Shown piece by piece: positions 7,556-15,813 of a stretch of DNA of 64,000 bases. How positions within the stretch are numbered: position 1 is the first letter of the stretch; each line of letters opens with the position of its first letter. Both the position numbers and the translations under genes were made by a program. Origin of the DNA: Rhizobium sp. FKL33 (GTDB lineage: Bacteria > Pseudomonadota > Alphaproteobacteria > Rhizobiales > Rhizobiaceae); contig NZ_STFX01000052.1 in the NCBI RefSeq assembly GCF_005222915.1, forward strand, positions 56,479 through 120,478, read 5' to 3'. The notes under the pieces are model-generated. The model was not told the DNA's origin. It saw nothing but the letters and a program-made list of their open reading frames with translations, and ran no database searches.

Positions 7556-9679
7556 TCAGAAGATGAAGTCGCCGCGATCGAGGTCGGAGGCCTCGACGCC
7601 ATCCAGACGAATGGAACTCGAAGACGAGATCTGGATCACCGCGTCGCCATCGTCCTTCATATGATTGCGGACCAGGTCCTTATAACCGGTGATCTCCGAA
7701 AGCCTTGAGAGATCGATGCGGTCGCCGTCCTTATCGGAGAAATCCATGACGACGTCGCGGCCGCTTTTGGCGGCAAAGCAGAACACATCGCCGCCGCCGT
7801 CGCCCCACAGAATATCCCGCCCCTGCCCGCCGTCCAGCGTGTCCTTTCCGCCGAAAGCGTAGATTGTGTCATTGCCCTTGAACGCCTGCAGAAGGTCGTC
7901 GCTATCGCTCCCCCACAGGGTGTCCTTCTTGCCCGTGCCGTTGATGGTGTTCCAGACGCCGTTGACGGTCACGGTGAGGCTGCCCTCGGTCATCGATGCG
8001 CCGTCGGTGACGATATAGGCGATATCGATCTGAGCCTTCTCGCCGCGCGCGAGGTCTTCGCCGTCATAAGCGACGCGCAACTTGCCGTCTTCCATCACGG
8101 CCGCGCCATTGTCGGAGGAGACCGAGGCGGAGATCAGCGTCAGCCCGTCACTGTCGGCGTCGGCGTCGTTGGCGAGCACATCGACCAGAACGGTCTTGCC
8201 CTCTGTAAGGGTCGCCTTGTCGGCTTTGGCCTCCGGCGCCGTATTGGCCTCCTTCACGACGATGTCGAAAACATCCGAAGCGGACTTGTCGCCGTCGCTG
8301 GCTGTCACCCGCACCGAAATCGTGCCGACATCCCCGGCGTTCGGCGCGACGGTGAATGTCAGCGCCTCGGCGTCGAAGCTCAACCAGTCGGGAAGATCGG
8401 ACCCGTCGCTAAGTTGCGCCGAATAGGAGAGCGGGTCGCCATCGGGATCCTCGAAGGCTGAAGGCGAGATCTCGAAACTGAAGTTGGTTCCGGCATTTGC
8501 CTGGATGTCCGCCAGCGACGCAACCAGCACAGGCGACAAATTGTCGAAAAGATCGACATCGCCGTCGCTGAAGGACAGAGTCTCGATATCGATCAGCGTG
8601 TCCTTGCCCTCATAACCGGCACGTGCGGCAACCGTATAGGAGCCGTCGTCATAAGCGGTGATCACATAGTCGGAAGATGCCCCGGAGAAGATCGCGGCGT
8701 CCACCCCCGCCCCGCCGCGCAAAAGGTCGTCGCCCGCCCCGCCGGTGAGCTTGTTGTCGCCGTCATTGCCGGTAATCTCGTCGTCTCCCTCCCCGCCGAC
8801 CGCGTTTTCGATCACGGCCGTATAGGCGATGGCGATGTTGTTGGTCATTTCGTTGACCGAGGAGAAGGCGCCGGAGATCAACGAAATCACGCTTGCCGTC
8901 AGATAGCCGCTCAGATTGAGCGTATCCTCGCCCCCGGAATCGAAGATGGTCAGGATCGGCGTGTCATTGATGGAAAAGTCGAAGATGTTTGCAGCGGCCC
9001 CGGTGATGTTGCTGCCGAAGCCGTAAACGGTGTTGCCCGTCCGGGTCGTCGTCTCAACGCCGTAGATATACTGGATCGCCATGATGTCGTTGAGCATCGG
9101 CGTCTGGGCGGAATAAACCACGCCGTCCTTCTCCCAGTCGGCCCACATGACCTTGCCTTCGCCGAGATACTGGTCCGGACCGAAATAGGACATGATCGAC
9201 AACACGGTGCTGTCCTGGAAACTCGATGGCGTCCAATCGCCGCTGCCGTTGTAGTCGCCCATGTGATCGAGACCCAGGGCGTGGCCGAGTTCATGAATGA
9301 TGGTTTCGTAGCCGTATTCCCCCACGACCGGATTGAAGACATCGTCGTATTCGGGATTGAACCAGACGCTGCCCGTGAAGGGATAATAGGCATGAGCGTA
9401 GCTGATGCCGGTCGTGGTGTAGGCGATCTCGATATCGGAGGCGCCGTCGACGCGGGAAAAATTCGCGGCGATCAATTCGTCCCAGCCAGCCAAGGCATAT
9501 TCGACAATGTCGATCTGCGCGTCGGTCATGGCGAGAAAGCCGTCAGCCTCGTTCCAACCCAGATAGCGTGTGCTATCCTGCGGGAACGCATAGGTGATCT
9601 CGCCGCCGGACCATGCATGTCCGGAATTCAACTGATTGAGGACCTCGTCCAGTGTCCATTGCGCCGCCGCCATGCTCAA
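7556..9679 (-). CDS. Secreted serralysin-like zinc metalloprotease (M10) with RTX and cadherin-like domains
   Basis: A 707-residue extracellular protease of the metzincin/serralysin type. The zinc site is HELGHALGLDH (His129, Glu130, His133, His139) and the Met-turn is SIMSYF (Met163). The M10 C-terminal segment and first RTX nonapeptide repeats follow (about 290-325, GGEGDDEITGNDGDNKL), then a putative-Ig/cadherin-like repeat (about 375-475), a VCBS/cadherin-like stretch (about 480-570), and a second RTX block (about 575-640, DTLDGGQGRDILWGDGGG). There is no N-terminal signal peptide, as expected for type I secretion by a C-terminal signal; the tail ends DRGDFIF. No ABC exporter, membrane fusion or inhibitor gene of the usual prtDEF kind is adjacent. 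Confidence 0.92.
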   Translation of the reverse strand: MSMAAAQWTLDEVLNQLNSGHAWSGGEITYAFPQDSTRYLGWNEADGFLAMTDAQIDIVEYALAGWDELIAANFSRVDGASDIEIAYTTTGISYAHAYYPFTGSVWFNPEYDDVFNPVVGEYGYETIIHELGHALGLDHMGDYNGSGDWTPSSFQDSTVLSIMSYFGPDQYLGEGKVMWADWEKDGVVYSAQTPMLNDIMAIQYIYGVETTTRTGNTVYGFGSNITGAAANIFDFSINDTPILTIFDSGGEDTLNLSGYLTASVISLISGAFSSVNEMTNNIAIAYTAVIENAVGGEGDDEITGNDGDNKLTGGAGDDLLRGGAGVDAAIFSGASSDYVITAYDDGSYTVAARAGYEGKDTLIDIETLSFSDGDVDLFDNLSPVLVASLADIQANAGTNFSFEISPSAFEDPDGDPLSYSAQLSDGSDLPDWLSFDAEALTFTVAPNAGDVGTISVRVTASDGDKSASDVFDIVVKEANTAPEAKADKATLTEGKTVLVDVLANDADADSDGLTLISASVSSDNGAAVMEDGKLRVAYDGEDLARGEKAQIDIAYIVTDGASMTEGSLTVTVNGVWNTINGTGKKDTLWGSDSDDLLQAFKGNDTIYAFGGKDTLDGGQGRDILWGDGGGDVFCFAAKSGRDVVMDFSDKDGDRIDLSRLSEITGYKDLVRNHMKDDGDAVIQISSSSSIRLDGVEASDLDRGDFIF

Positions 9680-9792
9680 TCCCCGTTGTCAGCGCAGGAA
9701 TGATTGGGTTCAAATGCTAACAATCGGTTGATTTACGACACCAAACTTTGTCGATCGGTTCACTATAGGCCTTACACCCCATGTTCCGAACG

Positions 9793-10281
9793 TCAAACGA
9801 CCCCAAGCCCGATCAGCCGGCCGCAATATTTTGGCTTCGGCAGTGGGGCGTGATAGCGAAGCATGATGGCGATGTCGTCTCGCTGGACATCGGTAAATTC
9901 GGCAATCAGTCCATCGTTTCGAATGAGCGCGTAGGTCGCCTCCTGGGCAGCCGACAAACGGCCAATGGCATCGTAGATTTCGAGATAGATATGCAGAACG
10001 GAGCCGCCTGCATTGAGCAACCGAAACGATCCACGCAAAGGCGTCGCCTGCCTGATCGGTTCGAGATAGCTTGTCATAGCCTGTCTTGGCGCCATTGCGC
10101 AGCCGCTCCGCGCGCGATAAGCCTCGCCGCAGTCGAGGATGGCGAAGCCGCTTTCGGCGATTCCGTCGAAGATGCGCGCCATGCCCCATGGTGAAAGGCT
10201 GCCGGCGGGGTCGAACCAAGCTTGTTCGGTGCGCAGTCCATAGGCGATAACAGGCGTGTCGAAAGTGATGGGTTCAACCAA
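9793..10281 (-). CDS. Hotdog-fold thioesterase-like protein
   Basis: A 162-residue protein that looks like a single-domain hotdog thioesterase: EQAWFDPAGSLSPWGMARIFDGIAESGFAIL resembles the long central helix region, and SFRLLNAGGSVLHIYLEIYDAIGRLSAAQEATYALI resembles the following beta strands. Such proteins usually cleave acyl-CoA or acyl-ACP thioesters. No catalytic residue can be fixed with confidence. The start is a TTG (10281); no in-frame ATG exists before Met34, so the N-terminus is uncertain. It stands alone between the metalloprotease and the divergent D-lactate dehydrogenase. Confidence 0.6.
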   Translation of the reverse strand: MVEPITFDTPVIAYGLRTEQAWFDPAGSLSPWGMARIFDGIAESGFAILDCGEAYRARSGCAMAPRQAMTSYLEPIRQATPLRGSFRLLNAGGSVLHIYLEIYDAIGRLSAAQEATYALIRNDGLIAEFTDVQRDDIAIMLRYHAPLPKPKYCGRLIGLGVV

Positions 10282-10382
10282 GGCGAGCTCACGCTTAAGT
10301 ACGTCATAACATTCTTATTTATAACGAGTTAGGCAAAGATCAAGCCGCCGCGTCGACGCGTCTCGCAGGGAGTTTTTGACAT

Positions 10383-11801
10383 ATGGGCATCTCCAAGATC
10401 AAGCCGGGGGTCCGCAACGAAACCGGCATCGCCAAAGCCGCCTCCGCCTATGCCGAACTTTTCGGACAGCGTTTCTCGACGGCGCAAGCCTATCGCGACC
10501 AGCATTGCCACACCACCACCTGGGTTCCCTCTCAGGCGCCCGACGGCGTGATCTTCATCGAAAGCGCCGACGACGTGAAGGCGGCGGTCCGCATCGCCGC
10601 AGACTATCGCGTCCCGCTCATCCCCTTCGGCGCAGGCTCTTCGCTGGAAGGTCAGGTCAATGCCGCCTCAGGCGGCTTCTCGCTCGATTTCAGCCGCATG
10701 AACCGCGTTCTCTCGGTCAATGCCGAGGATCTCGATTGCACCGTCGAACCGGGCTTGACCCGCGAGGAGCTCAACACGCATCTGCGCGACACCGGCCTGT
10801 TCTTCCCGATCGACCCCGGCGCCAACGCCTCGATCGGGGGCATGGCCTCGACCCGCGCCTCGGGCACGAACGCCGTGCGTTACGGCACGATGAAGGACAA
10901 TGTGTTGGCGCTGACCGTGGTCACCGCCAATGGCGAGGAAATCCGCACCGCCCACCGCGCCCGCAAATCCTCGGCCGGCTATGATCTCACCCGACTGTTC
11001 GTCGGCGCCGAGGGCACGCTCGGCGTCATCACCTCCGTGACGCTCCGTCTCCAGGGCATTCCGGAGGAGATCGCCGGCGGCTACTGCACCTTCCCCTCGC
11101 TCAAGCACGCTTGCGAAGCGGTGATCATGACCATCCAGCTCGGCATTCCCGTGGCGCGGATCGAACTCATGAATGCGCCGCAGGTCGCGGCCTGCAACGC
11201 CTATTCGGGGCTCACGCTACCGGTGCAGCCGTCGCTCTTCGTCGAATTCCACGGCTCGCCCGCCTCGGTGGGGCTGCAGGTCGAGGCCTTCGGCGAGGTG
11301 GCCCGCGACAACGGCGCGACGGGCTATGTCGCGACCTCCAACGCCGAGGAGCGCGCGAAGATCTGGAAGGCCCGGCACAATGTGTTCTGGTCGGTCAAGG
11401 CGCTCGCGCATGGCAAGGCCGTGCTCGCCACCGATGTCTGCGTGCCGATCTCGCGCCTCGCAGACTGCGTGACCGAAACCGAGGCCGATCTCGACGCGCA
11501 TGGTCTCGAGGGGCCGATTGTCGGCCATGCCGGCGACGGCAATTTCCATGTCTCGCTGATCGTCGACGACAAGGACCCCGCCGACATCGCTCGCGCCGAG
11601 GCCTTCATCGAACGTCTGAACGCCCGCGCGCTCGCCATGGACGGCACCTGCACCGGCGAACACGGCATCGGCCAAGGCAAGCAGGAGTTTCTGGAGGCCG
11701 AATTGGGCGGCGCTGTCGACCTGATGCGGCAGGTCAAGACCGCCCTCGATCCACTCAATATCTTCAACCCCGGAAAGATCTTCGCGCTCGACCGGGGATG
11801 A
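10383..11801 (+). CDS. dld: FAD-binding D-lactate dehydrogenase (cytochrome), GlcD/Dld2 type
   Basis: A 472-residue flavoprotein of the GlcD/D-lactate dehydrogenase family that oxidises D-2-hydroxy acids, most likely D-lactate to pyruvate, passing electrons to the respiratory chain. The FAD_binding_4 domain (about 45-225) shows VPLIPFGAGSSLEGQ, DPGANASIGGMASTRASGTNAVRYG (in part) and LFVGAEGTLGVIT. The C-terminal oxidase domain has GHAGDGNFHV, with the metal/active-site His, and GEHGIGQGKQ, then NIFNPGKIF at the end. Length and motif order fit cytochrome-type D-LDH. A glycolate oxidase subunit is less likely because no glcE/glcF neighbours are present. Confidence 0.88.
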   Translation: MGISKIKPGVRNETGIAKAASAYAELFGQRFSTAQAYRDQHCHTTTWVPSQAPDGVIFIESADDVKAAVRIAADYRVPLIPFGAGSSLEGQVNAASGGFSLDFSRMNRVLSVNAEDLDCTVEPGLTREELNTHLRDTGLFFPIDPGANASIGGMASTRASGTNAVRYGTMKDNVLALTVVTANGEEIRTAHRARKSSAGYDLTRLFVGAEGTLGVITSVTLRLQGIPEEIAGGYCTFPSLKHACEAVIMTIQLGIPVARIELMNAPQVAACNAYSGLTLPVQPSLFVEFHGSPASVGLQVEAFGEVARDNGATGYVATSNAEERAKIWKARHNVFWSVKALAHGKAVLATDVCVPISRLADCVTETEADLDAHGLEGPIVGHAGDGNFHVSLIVDDKDPADIARAEAFIERLNARALAMDGTCTGEHGIGQGKQEFLEAELGGAVDLMRQVKTALDPLNIFNPGKIFALDRG

Positions 11802-11912
11802 GCCGCCTTCGCGCTTGCGTCATCGACAATATCCCTTAACCTACAATCGACTAGCGCGGCCGGATAGTCCCGCCGCGCGCCCTGACCGACAGAACCAGAG
11901 GAAGACAAGACC

Positions 11913-14900
11913 GTGCTGGCGCGCCTGTTCATCGTCGTCGGAAGCCTGGTGGCCGCAGCGCTGTTTTCAGCGCTGATCGCCCCCTATTTCGTCGACTGGA
12001 CGAATTTTCGACAGGATTTCGAAAATCAGGCGAGCCGCATCATCGGCAAGAAGGTGGTGGTGCATGGCTCGGTGGACGCCCGGCTCCTGCCCTTCCCCTC
12101 GGTGACGCTGACCGATGTCCGCGTCGGCGAGGATGGCCAGGGCGGCGCGCTGGTCTCGGCCAAGAGCTTTTCGATGGAAACCGAGCTCGCGCCCTTCCTG
12201 AGCGGCGAGGCGCTGATCTACAACATGCGCATCGACCAGCCCAAAGTGACGCTGCGGCTCGGCGCCGATGGCGCGCTCGACTGGGTGAAGACCGGCGAAC
12301 CGCGCATTCCCGCCTCTAGCGTGGTGCTCGAAAAGGTCCAGGTCACCGACGGCGCCGTCGACTTCATCGACGAACAGACCGGCCGCACCCGCAAGCTCAC
12401 CGATCTCGATCTCGACCTGTCCGCCAAGACGCTCGCAGGGCCCTGGAAAGTCGCCGGAACCGGCGCGGCGGACGGCCAGCGCGGCAGTTTCGCGCTCTCC
12501 ACCAATGTGCCCGAAAACGACAAGGTCTTCCTCAAGCTGCGGCTCATGCCCCAGAGCCCGGCGGTCGCAGCCGAAATGGAAGGGCTGATCGGGCTCAAGG
12601 ATCTCCGGCCGGAATATGCCGGCTCTTTCCGCTTGCGTCGGCAGCTGGCTTCCGAGCGCGAGGGCGGCGAGACTGACGCGGTTTCGGCCACCGCGCCGCG
12701 CGTCACCGGCGACTTCAGGCTCAACAACGATCGCATCCGCATCGACAAGTACCAGTTCTCCATGGGACCGGTCGACGATCCCTACACCGTCACCGGCGAG
12801 GCGACGATCGACGCCGGCCGCAATCCGGAATTCCTGCTGACGGCTGCCGGCCAGCAGGTCGACATGAGCCGGATCGGCGGCGGCGAAGGCGAAAGCGCGG
12901 CCCTGCCGCTCAAGGACCGCCTGCGGGCTTTCCTGGCGCTGGCCGGCGACATTCCCGTGCCGCCGATGCCGGGCCGCGCCGAAATCACCCTTCCGGCCGT
13001 GATCGCCGACGACACGGTGATCCGCAACATCACGCTCAAGACGCGGCCGGCCGGCGACGGCTGGCTGATCGACGAGGCCGAAGCGGAACTGCCCGGCCGG
13101 ACGCGGCTCTCCGCCAAGGGCAAACTGACGCTCGCCGCCGCGCAGGGCTTTCAGGGCGAATTGCTGCTCGCCTCCAACCAGCCGTCGGGTTTTGCCGAAT
13201 GGGTGACCGGCAAGACGCCGGACGCCATCCGCCGTCTCAAGACGGCCGGTTTTTCCGCCAATGTGAGCCTGACGCCCGATCTGCAGCGCTTCGAAAATCT
13301 CGAAATCGTCTTCGGCGACGCCCATCTCACCGGCCGGCTCGAACATGAGATGAACGACGGCGAACAGCCGGCTCTGTCGACCGAACTCTCCGGCAACGAT
13401 TTCGACCTGGAAACGATGACCGCGCTTGCGAGCCTGGTGACCGGCGAAACCCAGACCGCCGATCTTCTCGATCACCGTATCGGCGCGCGGCTCAAATTCG
13501 ATCACTTCTCCGGTCTCGGCCTCAAGGCGCGCGATGTCGAGGCGGCGATCTCCCTGTCGCAGGGCGCGCTTACCGACGCGCGCCTGACGCTCGGCGATTT
13601 CTATGGCGCCCGCATCGGCGTCGAAGGCGGCTTCGACCGGCTGGCGGAACGGCCGACAGGCGCAGCCCGCATCAGCGTCAAATCCGAAGATCCCTCGCGC
13701 CTCTTCGCGCTGATGGCGGAGCGGCTGCCCAATCATCCGGCGCTCGCGCGGCTTGCCGGAAATGCGCGCTATTACGAAGGCTCGGACTTCCTCATCGATC
13801 TCACGATCGGCAAGGGCGACTGGCCGATCGAGGCGACGCTGTCGGGCATCGCCCATGGCAGCCGCCTGAGCGGCAAGCTCGCGGCCCAAAGCCTCGACCT
13901 CGCCAATTCCGGCGGGCTTTCGCTCGACGCCACGATCGAAAACCCCGACGCCTGGGTCATGCTCGGTCAGGCGGGGCTCAACACGCTGCCCGTCGACGCT
14001 GATCAGGACGGCCTGCTGACGCTCAAGGTCGATCAGCCGGCCGACGCCGATCCACAGGTGAATCTGACCTTCAACTCGGGCACCACGGATCTCACGCTGC
14101 GCGGCCAGACGGCGCTCGACGCCGGTCGTTTCCTGTCCGGCTCCTATGCGCTCAGCCTCGAAAGCGGCGACATCGCCCCCTACCTCGCCATGAACGGCGT
14201 GGCGCTGCCGCGCCTGATCGAAGGCATGCCCTTCTCTGTCAGCGCCAACATCTATTCGGAACGGGACGCCGTCGCCTTCGAGAACGTCACCGGCAAAGCC
14301 GACGGCAACGCCTTCTCCGGCGCAGCCAGCCTCGACCGCACGCAAACCGTCCCGAGCGTGGGCGGCGAATTCTCGATCGACGCCGCCGATTTCGGCTGGC
14401 TCGCCGAAACCGTCTATGGTCCGCTTCAGGATCTCGACGGCAATCTGTCGGCGGCTTCCCTGCCCAAGCGGCCGGTCACGCCCTTCAATGTCAGCCTCGG
14501 GCTGAATGCGAAGACGATGCGCATCGGCGCGCTGGCCCTGATCACCGATTTTTCCAGCCAGATCACCATGGAGCCCGGGCGCTTGGCGCTGTCGGGCGCA
14601 AAGGGCAATCTTCTCGGCGGCGCCTTCGGCGGCCAGGCGGAACTCGGCGACACCGAGGGTTCGGGCTATCTCCGCGCCCGCTTGTCGGTCAAGGACGCCA
14701 GCCTCAAGACGAGCTTCTGGCGGTTCGCCGGCCAGCCCGCGGCGGCGTCGAGCGCCGATCTCGTCATGACCCTGGACGCCGCTGGCGACAGCCCCAGGGC
14801 GCTGCTCGACGGCGCCACCGGCTCCGGCGCGCTGACGCTCAACGATCTCACCATCAACGGCCTGAATGCCGGAACGGTGCCGCCGCTTCTCGCCGAAGCC

Positions 14901-15515
14901 GACAAGATCGACGGCCAGTTCACCGACGCCGCGCTTCGCCCGCTGATCGAGAACGCTCTCTTCTCGGGAAGCATAAAGGCGGACAAGCTCGAAATTCCCT
15001 TTTCCGTGGCAGGCGCGAAACTACGCGCCGACAAGGTCTCGGGCGTGATGACCAACGGCGCGCGGCTCGACGCGCAGGGCTCGATCGAACTCGCCACGGG
15101 CGCGCTCGACGGGCAGATGACGCTTGCCTTCGATCCCGGCGAAGAGCGCATGAGCGGGGCCGAACCTTCGGTAACGCTCGCGTTCCAGGGTCCCTTCGCT
15201 GCGCCGGAGCGCAAGGCGGACATCACCGCCATGAGCAATTTCCTATCGCTGAGGAAATTCGAGCAAGAGCGCCGTCGCGTCGAAATTCTTCAGGCCAAGA
15301 TGCAGGAGAAGCAGCGCCTGCGGCGAGAAACCATGCTCTGGAAAGCCAAGGCCGCCGAACGCGAAAGGCTGCGGCAGAAGGCTCTGAACGAGGCGCGGTT
15401 GTTGCAAGAACAGCAGGAAGCCCTCGCCCGCCTCGCACGCGAAGAGGAAGAGCGCCGCAAGGCGGAGAAAGCTCTGGATGACAGCCTCAACGGCGATGCG
15501 CCGGCAGTGCAGTGA
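11913..15515 (+). CDS. AsmA family protein (large, envelope lipid/assembly type)
   Basis: A 1200-residue AsmA-like protein. It has one N-terminal membrane helix (about 3-25, LFIVVGSLVAAALFSALIAP), then VDWTNFRQDFENQASRIIGKKVVVHG, the typical AsmA entry, and a long run of beta-rich repeats that in this superfamily (AsmA, TamB, YhdP) bridges the periplasm and is implicated in phospholipid transport or outer-membrane assembly. The AsmA_2-type C-terminal part lies around 950-1120. The last 75 residues are an Arg/Glu/Lys-rich coiled coil (EQERRRVEILQAKMQEKQR), an unusual extension. The start is GTG at 11913, with AGAGGAAG upstream. It is a single-gene unit by spacing. Confidence 0.88.
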   Translation: MLARLFIVVGSLVAAALFSALIAPYFVDWTNFRQDFENQASRIIGKKVVVHGSVDARLLPFPSVTLTDVRVGEDGQGGALVSAKSFSMETELAPFLSGEALIYNMRIDQPKVTLRLGADGALDWVKTGEPRIPASSVVLEKVQVTDGAVDFIDEQTGRTRKLTDLDLDLSAKTLAGPWKVAGTGAADGQRGSFALSTNVPENDKVFLKLRLMPQSPAVAAEMEGLIGLKDLRPEYAGSFRLRRQLASEREGGETDAVSATAPRVTGDFRLNNDRIRIDKYQFSMGPVDDPYTVTGEATIDAGRNPEFLLTAAGQQVDMSRIGGGEGESAALPLKDRLRAFLALAGDIPVPPMPGRAEITLPAVIADDTVIRNITLKTRPAGDGWLIDEAEAELPGRTRLSAKGKLTLAAAQGFQGELLLASNQPSGFAEWVTGKTPDAIRRLKTAGFSANVSLTPDLQRFENLEIVFGDAHLTGRLEHEMNDGEQPALSTELSGNDFDLETMTALASLVTGETQTADLLDHRIGARLKFDHFSGLGLKARDVEAAISLSQGALTDARLTLGDFYGARIGVEGGFDRLAERPTGAARISVKSEDPSRLFALMAERLPNHPALARLAGNARYYEGSDFLIDLTIGKGDWPIEATLSGIAHGSRLSGKLAAQSLDLANSGGLSLDATIENPDAWVMLGQAGLNTLPVDADQDGLLTLKVDQPADADPQVNLTFNSGTTDLTLRGQTALDAGRFLSGSYALSLESGDIAPYLAMNGVALPRLIEGMPFSVSANIYSERDAVAFENVTGKADGNAFSGAASLDRTQTVPSVGGEFSIDAADFGWLAETVYGPLQDLDGNLSAASLPKRPVTPFNVSLGLNAKTMRIGALALITDFSSQITMEPGRLALSGAKGNLLGGAFGGQAELGDTEGSGYLRARLSVKDASLKTSFWRFAGQPAAASSADLVMTLDAAGDSPRALLDGATGSGALTLNDLTINGLNAGTVPPLLAEADKIDGQFTDAALRPLIENALFSGSIKADKLEIPFSVAGAKLRADKVSGVMTNGARLDAQGSIELATGALDGQMTLAFDPGEERMSGAEPSVTLAFQGPFAAPERKADITAMSNFLSLRKFEQERRRVEILQAKMQEKQRLRRETMLWKAKAAERERLRQKALNEARLLQEQQEALARLAREEEERRKAEKALDDSLNGDAPAVQ

Positions 15516-15567
15516 GATCTCGTCGAACGACCGCCCCTTGTAAGTCCGGGGCCGCGCTCGATCTCCC

Positions 15568-15801
15568 TCAATCACCCGCCGGCGGTGGCCCGGCCCGGTT
15601 TCTCACGGCGCGAAGCACATAGACCCGGAGCGCGGACGAAAGATTGTCGCCCTCGTCGCGGCCCTCGTCGACTTCGGCGATCAGGCCGGCGAGCGACAGG
15701 CCGCGTTCGGCCGCGATGGCGCGAAGCTCGGCATGAAACTCCTCTTCGAGGGAGAAGGACGTGCGGTGGCCGTTCAGCGTCACTGAACATTTGCGGATCA
15801 T
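15568..15801 (-). CDS. Small ribbon-helix-helix domain protein
   Basis: A 77-residue protein: MIRKCSVTLNGHRTSFSLEEEF, then HAELRAIAAERGLSLAGLIAEVD and SSALRVYVLRAV. This is the RHH_4-type (antitoxin/transcription-factor-like) ribbon-helix-helix pattern common in rhizobia. It lies 12 bases after the RND permease stop on the same strand, so it is probably the last gene of the efflux operon and could regulate it, but autoregulation is only an inference. No toxin gene adjoins it. Homologues are, from memory, often paired with DUF4169 proteins, one of which lies at 7302-7493. Confidence 0.82.
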   Translation of the reverse strand: MIRKCSVTLNGHRTSFSLEEEFHAELRAIAAERGLSLAGLIAEVDEGRDEGDNLSSALRVYVLRAVRNRAGPPPAGD

Positions 15802-15813
15802 CGTCGCCTCCGG

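Noticed and set aside
11967..14345. 792-codon open frame antisense to the AsmA gene
   Set aside because: Codon-position shadow of a GC-rich gene; no ribosome site, no recognisable domain.
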